From positions 221,772,739-221,836,738 of the forward strand of contig CM061919.1 of NCBI GenBank assembly GCA_031002005.1: 64,000 bases of DNA. The letters run 5' to 3'. The stretch is from Vandiemenella viatica. Lineage: Eukaryota > Arthropoda > Insecta > Orthoptera > Morabidae. How positions within the stretch are numbered: position 1 is the stretch's first letter; each line of letters starts with the position of its first letter. Shown in pieces: positions 1 to 10,446 of this stretch. The notes under the pieces were generated by a model. The model was not told the DNA's origin. It saw nothing but the letters and a program-made list of their open reading frames with translations, and ran no database searches. The position numbers and the translations under genes were made by a program.

Positions 1-365
1 CATGATGAAGATTGGAGGGATATTGGTCAAAGAATTAGAAAGAGATGGAAGGGGTAAGGCAACCATGACCACAAGCTTGCGCTCGATTTCATGCATAATG
101 GAGTGGGAAAATTTTCATTTGTTGGATAGGGTGTCAGAAATTGGAACATATTACCAAGTGTAGTGATAATAATGTTCCAAAAACGCTTAAGGAATTTAGA
201 GTTAAAATTTATAAATCATAATGGTAAATGGGGCAGGAATTTAACATTCTAATTACAAAAGAATTTTTTTAAAAAATATGTATATATAAAAACGGGTAAA
301 TGGATGACTGGGGGAAATGCCAGCGCAGTGTTAGCTCCATCGCAATTAAATTAATAATAATAACT
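1..365 (+). mobile_element. LINE 3' end, cut by the window edge
   Basis: This is the last codons and 3' UTR of a non-LTR retrotransposon. The first ~200 bases decode, with breaks, to a tail that includes KLALDFMHNGVGKFSFVG and then a degraded WN-PS pattern, like the WNRLP motif that ends CR1/L2-like reverse transcriptase ORFs. A G-rich 3' UTR follows, ending in an AT-rich tail (aattaaattaataataataa). The same order of parts recurs at 5236-6162, which confirms a repeat family. In-frame stops show it is dead. The clade (L2/CR1-like) is inferred from the C-terminal motif only. Confidence 0.75.
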
Positions 366-1277
366 GTTGGATTTGCGTTTTATTTGGCCTATAATTTTAT
401 TATTCTGTCAGAGGTCGTAAATAATACGGCTTTAATACAGCGCTGTAGCTTTTAACAGAAGATGAGACGAGGTGGAGGCTTGCTCGGCGTGTCAACATCG
501 AGGTCGCGCGTTCAAGTACCTCGCGCCGCCGCGCAGGGGAAAGTGCAGCCGGCTTCCGCGCTGCGTTTGGACTTCAAACTTGATACGGATCAGCGGGAAC
601 TGATTTCTTTCTGCCAAGGGAAGAAAACTAAAAAAAATACCTCGCACGATTTAACCGTTGATGATTAGTAATGCATTTTGTTGGAATAGCTAGGTAGGAA
701 ACTGGAAAATCGTTATAGATTCCCAATCTCGGAAGGGAGATCCGCCGCCCGTGTGGACGATATCTTAGTTCCAACTCGTCGAAAGTACTATGTCTCCTTC
801 ACCGCCTCTTAGAGTTGAAAACCTTATTCCAACTCCACGTACTCAGTAAGTTTCCTCTAAGATGTCATTGTTAATACTGAGGAATAGGTATTTACCTTTT
901 CAATAATAAAATTGTGGCGTAAGGAGGGGAGGGGGTGCGTGGGAACGTGGTGAGAAAAACTTTGTGAATCTATAGATTTTAAACAATATCGCAGAAGATA
1001 TGCACTGCGCATATTTGAAACGAAAACAAGTATGGTTATGGCAGGGAGGTGTTCCGTAGAAAAAGTAAACTACTGTATCATCCGCTGAATGATACTATCG
1101 GAAAGGGGCTCATTAAATTGGTCTTGTCGCTTTGTATGGAGCCAAAATGTGGACTATAGCGAGAGGTCATTTTTAATGGAGATTTATGGTACGTGGACTA
1201 CGAGGTTATTAGAACCAGGCTAGTATTATTGACGAGAAACGTATAGGTAATTGCCATTACGAACGAATCATCCAAAT
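366..1277. other. Unassigned sequence
   Basis: No family recognised. A small GC-rich patch at about 470-570 contains a 68-codon open frame without coding character. A tRNA B-box-like string (gcgttcaagtacctcgc) near 508 could be the head of a very old SINE, but no body follows it. Confidence 0.4.
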
Positions 1278-1372
1278 ATCGTCCTAGAATGATTTAGGGA
1301 AACCATGGAAAACTGGAATGCAGATGGCGGGCCGGGATCGAACCTGTGACCTCCCGGATGCCAGACAGTCAG
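1278..1372 (-). mobile_element. tRNA-derived SINE fragment (family 1)
   Basis: On the minus strand the piece carries the family-1 head and body junction: the B-box region (GGTTCGATCCCGG-like), then the linker read on plus as 'gggaaaccatggaaaac'. The 3' body and tail are missing. It is much diverged from the copies at 48335-48550 and 53550-53790. Confidence 0.6.
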
Positions 1373-3245
1373 TGAAAAGGTAGGAACAAAGAGTGGAAGT
1401 ACTAGAGACGTGGATATGGGCTGATAGGTACTGGTGAAAATGATATGATCAAAGAGTAGAACTACAGTACTAGCGATGTGGGTATGAAGATTGATAATGT
1501 TGAAATGGTAGGATAGGATGTAGTGGTGCTGAGAAGAAAGTGGGAGAAACTAGTGTTGCTCTAGATCTAGAGCATAAAATAATGTTTACTGAAATAAGCA
1601 ATGAAATGGAAGGTGATGGAACAGGAAGTGGATGAATATTAGATAATATAAAGGTTTATAAAGATATTTGAAGATATCAGAGAAGCTGAAAAATAGGGCT
1701 CTTCTTTTTGCGTTTTCTTGCTTAGTGGTGTACTATATTCCTTTTCAATACCTTTTTAAGTTCATGCAAGCGCACAGCTAGAAGCGATAGAATGCGTATT
1801 TGCCAGCAGCCAACTATCCAACCAGTTTCACTGGCAATTCTCTACTTGTTTTTAAGGTGGCCAATACCGGAAACAGGGCATAAAGCGATAAAGTGATTGC
1901 CATCTTCATTAACATGTCAAGAAAAAACTAGCTGTGCAGGTACGTATTCGTGCCTCGAGGCGTGTTACGGTATGTCTGCAGCTACCTCGTTGCTGCCAAC
2001 TCCTTTCTCCTAACCTCCATTCTTCACATCGAAGGGGGTCGCTACAAATTTTTACGATTTTTATTTCATGGCTCTTTATTGTAAAAGTAAAAAAAGAACC
2101 TCTAGTTACTTGATGTTATTGATAGAATTAACACGATGTTTTTGGAAATCAAGAATCATTTGATGTATAAAGCGGTAGGACAAAGGCTTAGCTAGTTTGA
2201 GCCTTGTCTCTGGATTGCGGGTGTGTAGGTCTACCGATATTACAGCCTGGCTCAGTAAGGTTAAGCAGCGCCTGGTTAGCCTTGGTGAGTCACGTTCGTT
2301 TGCTGATTCTGACACGTATGTTTAACCAAGTTTTGCTCTTATCTCGTGTTTGGGTTGCTGAGCAGAATAAATGCACTAGCTGCAAGGCTTCGGACACCAT
2401 ATTGTACAGCGAGGATAAGCTCTTAAAAGTGGATATGGACCTCAATATGTTGTATTGGTGTCTTTTGTTAGTAACAAAATAATCTAGGAAGTAAAAGTAT
2501 AGGATACACGTAGTTGAACTGTTACATTTAGCGAAGGAATCATTTTAAGTCCGTGTTCTGATCCCATTTAGTCCAATAACATTAGTTTGAGAAAAGGGGT
2601 AACGTCGGAAAAAGATCCGTGGACCTAACGCAAAATTCGCGTTGTAGGTCTTTGAGGTAGTCACAGTGACTTCTTGTTGTTAAGTGCCATAACGTGTTTT
2701 TGTCGTTTTCACGAAACGGTGGAAAGCGTTTTTGGCATAATAAAGTATATAGTGTTCGACTCAGTTATTCAAGGTCAAATAACACTAAACGAATATCTCT
2801 CTTCTAATTGGTGGGACAACAGTTATGAAATAAATCGAACAATTCCCTACGAGGAAGGTCTTACACCATTTTTACATTTTTTCGTAAGTAACGTAGTCCC
2901 AAATTTTGCAGCAAGGCACATACACCGTATAGCACTATGGCCCCTAGGATATTCTTTTCTATGGCAGTAAATCCATGTCGCTTATAAAATCGGTAATATA
3001 CGTATATATTGTATTATGCATACATGCGTCTGTGAAGATTGAAGTATACTGGTTTTCCACTAAAAGTGGAAGTGGAAGTTAAAATCGGGTGGCATCTCCC
3101 ACGAATTCCATTGTCAAGTCATGGGTCGGTTCATGCTTGGTATTCCTCATTGTTTTTGTTTGATTTTGATTCGCACGTGTTTATGTGAAATTAATATTTT
3201 TATAATTGCTGTTTCTATTACGAATATTTGTTTCTTTTTGTTTTT
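1373..3245. other. Unassigned AT-rich sequence
   Basis: Open frames at 2204-2482 (92 codons) and 2674-2970 (98 codons) have no recognisable domain, no conserved motif and no plausible splice partners. I see no element termini here. Confidence 0.4.
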
Positions 3246-3286
3246 TTCCTTATGGTTTTACGCATCGTCGACGTCGAGGTTATTAG
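3246..3286 (-). mobile_element. SINE family 1, 3' part, split by the hAT
   Basis: This short block is the 3' end of a family-1 SINE in minus orientation (plus strand: ttttacgcatcgtcgacgtc, then gaggttattag). The rest of the same copy continues at 10911, on the far side of the hAT transposon. Compare the uninterrupted copy at 48335-48550, where the equivalent bases are contiguous (gaggtcattagaggcggg). The last 8 bases, GTTATTAG, are duplicated at 10911-10918. Confidence 0.85.
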
Positions 3287-3511
3287 CAGAGATGTGCAAG
3301 ATACCTCGAAAAAAGTATTTGAATACAAGATACAAGATACATTTAAATAATGTATCTTAGATATCAGATACAAGATACTTTTGGAAAAGGTATTTGAAAT
3401 ACAAGATACAAAATACATATTTTCCAGATACTTTTTTAAGATAAAATACTTTTTTACAAAATATATTACTTTTATTTAGAAACATATTTTACTACAATGT
3501 ACAAGTGTTGC

Positions 3512-3650
3512 TTAAGGTTTTAAATGAGACTTAAGTATAATAAGTTTTTCAAACATCTCATCACTCATTTTTCTTCGGTGGGGTCTCATTATTATCCCCC
3601 CGAAAGAGAAGAGTCGTTCCACAGGGGCGGAACTTGGCAAACAAGTGTTA
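3512..3650 (-). pseudogene. hAT transposase C-terminal dimerisation domain, remnant
   Basis: The minus strand reads [15 protein letters not shown], followed by a basic stretch (RPHRRKMS) and ends in a stop codon at 3512-3514. This matches the hAT dimerisation-domain signature, in which a serine/alanine-rich strand leads into VERLFS.(A/G)G and ends about 30 residues later. Only this last ~40-residue block is intact. Upstream on the minus strand the frame dissolves, and I could not find the catalytic aspartates or an N-terminal BED finger. Its distance from the left terminus (about 225 bp) is a usual 3' UTR length, so it belongs to the element spanning 3287-10910. Confidence 0.85.
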
Positions 3651-3879
3651 TATTTTAAAAATATTTTCTTGATTGTTGGATAAGTATTTAAACTTTTTAG
3701 GCAGATGTCCTTATTATTAAGGTATTGAAGTGTTTCTAAGTGCTGCCAGTAGATTCTGTACTGTCGCCACTAGTGGCACTACCAACAGAGGAATCAGAGT
3801 CATCAGATGTTGGTAAAATGTAAGAAGAGTCCTAACTTGCCTGCATTTATAAATCAAAGCTTTGCCAGAGGAGAAGGTC

Positions 3880-3976
3880 GCTTTTAAGGCGTGTAAAAAT
3901 ACAGCCGAGACCCGGATTTCAACCAAGGACTGTCCATACCCAAATCGCACGTAATAACCATATGTGTCACCAGACA
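3880..3976 (-). mobile_element. tRNA-like SINE head fragment
   Basis: On the minus strand an A-box-like stretch (ATGGTTATTACGTGCG) is followed after about 35 bases by a B-box-like GGTTGAAATCCGG. Spacing and order suit a tRNA-derived SINE promoter. No SINE body is recognisable, so this is a weak call. Confidence 0.4.
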
Positions 3977-4104
3977 GAACTACTGAAAAATATTTATTCA
4001 AAAATATAAAAGTACATTCGTATTTTGGGATTGCAAAAATAAATGCTTTATAAAAAGAGTTTGTATTTTGTTTGAATATTTATTTTTCAATACTTCTAGA
4101 TTTA

Positions 4105-4300
4105 TATGGTGACTCAGATGATTACGCCGAACCGTTGGGGCACTGAAGGTCCCCGATTCAAACCAGGTCTCAGCTGTAAAATCGACATTCACCTATGGCA
4201 TAGCTTGTAGGTATTTTTTTCGAGCTAGGTGGCGACTAATGGTGTTGCACTGCACAGCCGATACGATATCAAATGAAATTATTATTATTAATTATCTTTG
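4105..4300 (+). mobile_element. tRNA-like SINE (old, second type)
   Basis: An A-box-like TGGTGACTCAGATG is followed by GATTCAAACC in the B-box position. About 110 bases of unrelated body and an (ATT)n tail near 4279-4295 follow. The tail type matches the SINE at 25167-25472 rather than family 1. It is too diverged to identify target duplications. Confidence 0.5.
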
Positions 4301-5235
4301 CAATGTGTATTTATTTTAAAGCATACAATAATCTGAATATTTATTAATAAAAAGTATGGAGTGAATCGAAAGGAATTTGGAACAAAACAAACGCTTCAAG
4401 TGTGAAATGAGCGACGCTTACATTTCATTGGGACTGTGTTGAGATACACGAGAATCTTTCATTCCAGTACAATGTTAAGAGTGCGTTGGGATACTATTTT
4501 TGTATGTAATAGATAAACAAGTGAGGTTATACCCTAAGTCAGGTTTATAAAAGTATTTTAACGTAGTTTATAATTTTTGTAGATTACAAAGTACGACTAC
4601 GAAAAATACAGCACTCTTCCATAAATTATGGGCGATATCCCTGCTGCAATCCCCAACTCACTTTTATGGAAATTTTTGAACATTGATTCCATGAAACAGC
4701 TAGCTGAAAACGTTAAAGGAGACCGAAGACTGACGACGGCCAACTGTCAGTGCGGTGACAGTGAACCAACCGAACTTTACGTTTTAAAAAGAAAAAAAAA
4801 ATATCAACAAATAAACCTCAACAATGTCGTTTTGAAGCACCGGTTATTTCCAGTCGTTCTACTGTAATATTATTACCGACAGAACCTGACGAATCTGATT
4901 TGAAACATTAATCTCAGTGTTAAAAAAATATTAGAATCATTCTTGAAAATAATTATTAATCGCGATAATGAATATCGCAAATTGCGATTCGCAATATTCT
5001 TCAAGAAAGAATCAAAAGAACAACAGTGTTTTAAAAACGTAACATAATGAAAAAGGATAATCCGTTTTATCCATTCGTCTTGAATGTTGTGAAATCGTTT
5101 TTTAGCTCTACTGACTTCCGGACGCTTACAATTATGCAGGTGGGCGCGCGTGACTGACAATCGGGGCGCCGACAGTCGGGATAGCAACAATAGTGGCGGC
5201 AATATGAAGTTTTTGCCCCCGCCCCCCTCAGAAAA
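4301..5235. other. Interior of the hAT, no readable gene
   Basis: AT-rich DNA with a GC-rich island at about 5130-5210. By position it should hold 3' coding sequence of the hAT transposase on the minus strand. The minus-strand frames at 4873-5241 and 5067-5330 show no hAT motif. Either the coding part was lost or mutation has erased it. Confidence 0.4.
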
Positions 5236-6162
5236 TTCCACTGGAGAAGGTGGTGAAAGGATGTACCAGAGAAGGAAGGAAATTGGGTTACAAAACTTTG
5301 GTCAGACCATTGGTGCGGTTTGGGACCCACATTTTGGCTATTAGATACAGGAGCTGGAGGGTGTGCAGAGGCAGACAGCTAGATTTGTTTATGCAAATTA
5401 TCGCATGACCCAGTCGGTAACTGGTATGATAAAGGAGCTTAATTGGGAGTCATTCGAGGAAAGGAGAAGGATGAAGAGAATGCTGGGAATGTGCAAGGCA
5501 TATGCTGGTGACGGGGCTTGAGGGATATTGGTCAAAGAATTAGGAATAGTGAATGGAAGCCGCATGGGCGCCGGGAGGGGGGTGCACTTGCACCCCCCTG
5601 GCATCCCGGGTCGCCCGTAAATTTGGGCCGATAGGGGGTGGGGAGCACCAATTACGGCCCTGGTGCCCCCCTCTGGATCCCGGGTGGACCCCCCTGGATC
5701 CCGGGTGGACCCCCCTACACCCTACAGACCTAAAAAAAAAAAAAAAAAAAAGGTCGCCCGGAAATTTTTGGGGCGATAGGGGGGGGGGCACCAACGCAGC
5801 CCTGGTGCTGGTGCACCCCCCTAGAAGCAATCCTGCCTGCGCCCATGAATGGAAGGGGAAGGACGACCATGACCACAAGCTAGCTCTCGATTTCATACAT
5901 AAGGGAGTGGGGAAGTTTTATTTTGTTGGTAGGGGTGTCAGGGATTGGAACAGATTGCCGGGTGCAGTAATGAATAATTTGCCAAAAATTCTTAAGGAAT
6001 TTATAATTTGTAAATTGGAAAGTTAAATGGAGAGGAATTTTATATTCCAATTACAAAAGATGATTTAAAAAAAGGGGGGGGGGTGGAACTGGATGACAAG
6101 GAAGATTGTCACTGGAGTGTTAACTCAATTGGAATTAAATTAATAATAATAATAATTCCTAG
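5236..6162 (+). mobile_element. LINE 3' end (L2/CR1-like), interrupted
   Basis: The first part decodes to the C-terminal region of a reverse transcriptase ORF. It includes AVWDPHFGY, then IQELEGVQRQTARFVYANY and KELNWESFEERRRM, the usual post-palm pattern (VWDP..., LE.VQR.A.RF, L.W..LEERR) of CR1/L2-type LINEs. After the inserted element at 5560-5845 it resumes with KLALDFIHKGVGKFYFVG and VRDWNRLPGAVMNNLP. A 3' UTR with a poly-G run follows, then an (ATT/AAT)n tail at 6140-6162. An in-frame stop falls after HFGY, so the copy is dead. It is 5' truncated and lies inside the hAT at 3287-10910. The same family is at 1-365, 24815-25722 and 54758-54917. Confidence 0.85.
5560..5845. mobile_element. 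GC-rich foldback (MITE-like) element inside the LINE
   Basis: A 286-bp insertion flanked by a perfect 10-bp direct repeat, TGAATGGAAG, at 5550-5559 and 5846-5855. Its ends are short inverted repeats built on ATGGGCGCCGG and GCGCCCAT. Inside are a perfect hairpin (GGGGGGTGCA at 5577-5586, TGCACCCCCC at 5589-5598) and a tandem pair of 'ctggatcccgggtggacccc'. A poly-A run (5731-5749) separates two diverged copies of a ~60-bp module (starting near 5609 and 5752). It carries no coding capacity and its superfamily is unknown. The 118- and 157-codon frames across it are fusions of repeat DNA. Confidence 0.7.
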
Positions 6163-7075
6163 ATCCGCAATTGTATTAAGGACATTAAATTGCAACTAAC
6201 GGCCGAATCAGGAATGATTTTAATGGCAAACTAGCGAAAAGAGCCTTACCGAAGTGTGATTTAACTTTTTTAAAATTTCATTTGTTAGCGAGGATAACTT
6301 GGAAAAAGTTCGTATTTATTGTACGAAAGCACTAAAGATGGTATCGTTCGTACGCCAGAGCGTAAAAGAAACATCAAATCGTAAAATACACCAAGTTACA
6401 ATGAACTTTTACTTCTTATACATGTACGATGATATTAGCACCAGGTTTTATACTACTGTTTATTACTTCCAAGTTGTTATTTTATTTTTCAGAACCAATT
6501 AAATAACAAGTTGTTATATTCTAAACAGAACACAACATACTAAATTTGGTAATTAAGCAACCTAAACAATCGGAACTCAGGCACAGATTCAATTACATGC
6601 CATATTTAAGAAATTAGAATTGTTAAATAACTTATACCACAATGTTACCCTACACTAGAATTTTTAATAAAAGCTTTCGGCTATTTGTAAAGCGATACTG
6701 TATTTTGTGATAAAGAAAAGAGACTAGCTTACAACAATGGCACGAATTTGAAACTTATTTTTACAGGTAAATATAAATACTTCTTCTCGCTAACAATAAT
6801 CCTAAGAATTTAGTTTAAAATTTATAGATTTTAAATAAAAAAAAATAGTTTATAAAACATAGGTAATAATATAAATACTCGGAGTTGCGTGAGCAACCTT
6901 CACACACGCAACCAACGATCACGTAGTCGCTGTCAAGTGAAATCTAATCCGGTGTATACCTACTTAAATAAAATTAAAATGATTCGTTTATTTATTTACT
7001 TACATTTCGATGCCGTTGTCCTCGATTATGATTCACTAAAAATTCGATTTCGACATACCACACACGATTTGGCAC
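6163..7075. other. Interior of the hAT, AT-rich
   Basis: Bases between the nested LINE and the first P-like copy. AT-rich, without a recognisable transposase motif on either strand. It ends in GGTAAAAT, the target of the P-like insertion. Confidence 0.4.
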
Positions 7076-7262
7076 GGTAAAATCATGGAGGAAGGAATTA
7101 TATGGAGGAGAAGTGACGTTAAATCGGTGAAGCAAGCACTAAACTCTCCCGCATGGTGGCAGCACCGGCAGCGACCATATGGCGCTTCCCAACAATTAAG
7201 GTGTTCACATTGTGGTAGATGCAGTGATTATTTCATTTAGTATTGTGTATAAGTGTTTAAAA

Positions 7263-7349
7263 ATGCCAGCTTGTGTTGCGTACGGTTGCACAAATAGGCC
7301 AGACAGGAAAGAACCTGGAATATCATTTCATAAGGAAGTTGAATTGTAA
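7263..7349 (+). pseudogene. THAP zinc-finger first exon, fragment in copy A
   Basis: An ATG opens MPACVAYGCTNRPDRK and continues EPGISFHKEVEL to a stop. The pattern M-P-x-C-x-A-x-G-C-x-N-R with a following G-(I/L)-(S/A)-F is the start of the C2CH THAP DNA-binding domain, including its first two zinc-binding cysteines. The rest of the domain (the CxxH half and AVPTIF box) is absent. In THAP genes the first exon often ends just after this GxSFH segment, so the fragment corresponds to exon 1. The donor position aligned to copy B reads AT instead of GT here, so splicing from this copy is unlikely. Confidence 0.75.
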
Positions 7350-8265
7350 TTATCGTTGTTGAAGTGAGCGGTAGACACCGCAAACTTTGCAGCACGTCTA
7401 TAAATATTTAGTCATAGCTCTCAATGGGATGACTTTGTTCACAAATTTTTCTTGGTGTAGTGTAGAAAATCAGCAAACTTGCTATTTTGCACATAATAGA
7501 CTAGCATTATTTTTTAACGAGTGTTTAAAATGAGATTTAAAGGGGCGTGTTTTACTTCGCGATTCAGTGAATTTACTATTACGATTTCTTTCGTCACGTT
7601 GCTGATTATACTGTCAATGGATGATGAAATTAACTGTTATGTGAGAAGCTGTGAGTTTTATTAATTTTTTAAATAGCTATTTCAGGCCATTGACTTAGGT
7701 TATTTTTAAAGCTTCATATAAGACTTGTTTCTGTTTGTAAATAGGTCTATACCTATTTTACCGATTTTGAAATCTTTCTCATCTATTTATGTCGAAACAG
7801 GTTCATGCAGAAATAAAAATGGGCTTCATAAATAAAGAAGTTATTGGCCTTTGAACAAAATCAATTTGGGGAATGTGTTTCTAATTTAGTCTCTTTTTTT
7901 TGTACAACATTCTCCCCCCCCCCCCCCGTATCTAAATCTAATTGAGAGATAATTTTTTTACAATTGTCCTAATAAGTAGGGCTGTGAAATTAGACAACAC
8001 ATCTTGATCAAGAGAATGTTCATTAAGGTGACTGAATAAACATTTTATTTCTGGTACCAGCCTACAAAATGTCTGGGTTGCTCATCCCTAGAGTGGGTCC
8101 TCTTACTTTTTTTTCTGGTCTAGGACACATTTCAGACTAACCACAAGTGGTAGTAATAAAACTGAAATATCCATTCTGCATGTCAACCATGTAATCATTG
8201 TGGCTTTGACAGAATTAATTTTTGGTCCAGCCTGCATCCAAACCTAAACCCCTCAATTTAGATGT

Positions 8266-8640
8266 TGTATATCCCCCAAACTAAGCAAGATATCGAAAAC
8301 ATTTATTCTTTATTATCGAGTTTTTTCGTCGTGTTACATAAGAATCCATCATTAAATTTGACTTTTGCGAAATTTTTCTTCTGCATTTCAACTCAAGACA
8401 CCTCACTTTTGAGACAGTATATCTCGAGAACTAGGTGAAATATCGAAAAATTTTACTCTTTATTTTTTATTTGTCTCGTCTTTTTAAATAAAAATTCATC
8501 ATAAAATTTGACTTTGAATAATTTTTTCTTCTGAATTTCAACCAAAACCATTTCACATTTGAGACAGAATATCTCGAAAACTAAGCAGGATATCAAAAAA
8601 TTTTATTCTTCATTTTTTATTTGTCTCATCGAGTTACATA
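8266..8640 (-). repeat. Three ~150-bp tandem subrepeats in P-like copy A
   Basis: Each unit carries 'gagacagtatatctcgagaa', a 'gatatcgaaaa' box and an AT-rich string 'ttttattctttattttttat'. A 'gttacataa.aatccatcat' box and 'aaatttgactttg' follow. Units are spaced about 150 bases apart. The same array lies inverted at 9060-9480 in copy B and, with two clear units, at 62985-63215 in copy C, so it is an original part of the element. Confidence 0.75.
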
Positions 8641-8846
8641 ATAATCCATCACCAGATTGCGGCGTCACGTTTATCCTAGAGTCCCCTTGAGGTGTTTGTA
8701 CATATTCCCCGTGTTTGTTGGGAAGCGGTCAAGCCCCCACCACTCCGGCCATGCCCCCCCACTCCTCCGCCGGCCTGCTTCACTCCCATGCGTGGTAAAG
8801 GTCTCTTGCGTCGTCTCCATATTATTCCTTCCTCCATGGGTAAAAT

Positions 8847-8890
8847 ATGGCGCGGACCAAAGACAATAGACAGGCAGGTGTTCGTTTATG
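8847..8890. other. 44-bp host spacer between two P-like insertions
   Basis: Once both insertions and their duplications are accounted for, this is original hAT interior lying between two separate P-like insertion sites. Its left neighbour is the second GGTAAAAT and its right neighbour is the first GTTTTCAC. The two events were therefore independent insertions, not one inverted duplication. Confidence 0.7.
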
Positions 8891-9059
8891 GTTTTCACCA
8901 TGGAGGAAGGAATATATGGAGACGACGCAAGGGACCTTCGCCACATACTGGAGTGAAACCGGGCGGAGACAAGTGGGGAGGGGAGGCAGCCATATTGCTT
9001 GACCAGAGAAACACGGAAATATGCACAAAAACCTCAAGGGAATCATAAGACAACCGTGG

Positions 9060-9480
9060 CACCGCAATTTGATGACGGATTATGTAACTCGACGAGACAC
9101 ATCAAAAATGAAGAATAAAATTTTTTGATATCGTGCTTAGTTCTCGAGATATACTGTCTCAAAAGAGTGGAGTTTCTGGTTGAAATTCAGAAGAAACGTG
9201 TCCCCAAAGTCAAATTTGGTGATAGATTCTTATGTAACACGACGATACAAATCGAAAATAAAGAATAAAATTTTTCGATATCTCGCTTAGTTCGCGAGAT
9301 ATACTGTCTCAAAAGTGAGGTTGTTAGGTTATGAGGGGATTCAACGATAACCGTGGAGCCGCAATTTGATGACGAATTCTTATGTAACTCGATGAGGGAA
9401 ACTGAAAGTAAATAATAAAATTTTTTGATATCTCGCTTAGTTCTCGAGATATTGTACGTGGTTAGGATGAAATGCGGCCT
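9060..9480 (+). repeat. ~150-bp tandem subrepeats in P-like copy B
   Basis: Three units with the box 'gatatctcgcttagttctcg' (positions near 9127, 9277 and 9427) are spaced 150 bases apart. Each is preceded by an 'aaagaataaaattttt' string and 'atgtaac.cgacgaga'. They are the inverse complement of the array in copy A. Confidence 0.8.
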
Positions 9481-10379
9481 GGACCAGAAAAAAACTATCG
9501 CCATATCCATATTTGATGATGAATTCGGACGGAACTTAATGAGCAGGTAATTCTTTTTAACTTCAATAACAAAGTGTTATTTCTACAGTCCTTAAATTTT
9601 AGTTGATGTTCAAATAGGTTATATTTTCACATTGTATTTCAGTAATTGACAAGGAAGATTTCAAAATCTAGAAATATACTTGTAGACATATTTACAAACA
9701 GAAACAAGTCATATCTGAAATTTAAAAAAAAGCATAAGTCAATGTTTAGAGCTTTTTAAAAAAATAATACCTCATAAAACCTCATAGTTTCTGAGCTTAC
9801 TTAAAAGATATTGTACTGGTAGTGGCCTATATAATTTTGCTAGAAAAAACAGTACATTCAAAAATCAGAAGCTAACAGCTAATAATAAATAAATTGTTTG
9901 TTCTCTACTGGTATACACCGCATTTCAACCTTCCAACATTTCCATTAATATTGCCGCTACAAAACCAAACTATGTAGACACATCTAAACACAAGAAATGC
10001 ATCGCGAACTACATTTCCGTCAACAAAGTTTATTTCATCACGTTTAGTAGTTCGCACAGCACAAATTATCACGATTAATTTCATCGTGCAATTTCAGTGT
10101 AAACTTACAACGTGAGTAATGCATGCAGAATACCATATTCACTGTGTCGCGATGTAAACATGACCCGTTTAAATTAAATTTCCAACATTTGTCTACAATA
10201 AGGCTAGCTTTTCAGGTGCAAAATAGTAACATATGCTAATTGTCTACACTAAACAAACAAAAATTTGAGAATAATATGATCCTATTGAGAGAAATGAATA
10301 AATTTATAGCGAATGGCACTAATGTTGCGGTTGCCTGTCAGTTACTTCAAGAACGATAATTACAATGTGACTTACTTAC

Positions 10380-10446
10380 GAAACGCTATTCCAGGTTTTT
10401 TCCTATCTCGTCTGTTTGTGCAACCATATGCATCACAACTTGGCAT
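10380..10446 (-). pseudogene. THAP zinc-finger first exon with splice donor, copy B
   Basis: The minus strand opens MPSCDAYGCTNRRDRK and continues KPGIAF, then meets C|GTAAGT, a consensus insect 5' splice site, at plus positions 10374-10379. The start, the two cysteines and the N-R motif match the beginning of the THAP domain. Exon 1 would be 67 bases with a phase-1 junction. No acceptor or exon 2 encoding the second half of the finger lies within this element. It is either a relic of the autonomous parent or an exon that could be spliced onto sequence outside the element. Confidence 0.75.

Larger units (their letters stand above)
7084..8838 (+). mobile_element. P-superfamily-like non-autonomous element, copy A
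   Basis: A 1,755-bp element starting CATGGAGGAAGG and ending CCTTCCTCCATG. The terminal inverted repeats match at about 23 of 24 positions. A perfect 8-bp target duplication, GGTAAAAT, lies at 7076-7083 and 8839-8846. Near the left end is a THAP-domain first exon (7263-7349). The right half carries about three diverged tandem units of ~150 bp, with repeats of 'ctcgagaacta' and a 'gatatcgaaaaa'-like motif near 8266, 8418 and 8566. No DDE/D transposase is present. The 8-bp duplication and a THAP finger at the 5' end are the pattern of P-superfamily DNA transposons, so I infer an internally rebuilt, non-autonomous derivative. Confidence 0.8.

Noticed and set aside
2674..2970. 98-codon plus-strand frame
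   Set aside because: No motif, AT-driven composition and no neighbouring exon-like sequence.
3287..3430. Separate simple-repeat satellite of AGATACAAGATAC words
   Set aside because: The same words occur inverted at 10740-10910, and both sides abut GTTATTAG, so they are the subterminal repeats of one hAT element.
5553..6026. 157-codon plus-strand frame (and the 118-codon minus-strand frame over it)
   Set aside because: It fuses the GC-rich foldback, with its poly-A read as poly-lysine, to the LINE C-terminus. No gene spans both parts.
8657..9067. Cluster of overlapping 70-118-codon frames on both strands
   Set aside because: They lie at the junction of two inverted P-like copies. The palindrome produces mirror frames, and none has a domain.
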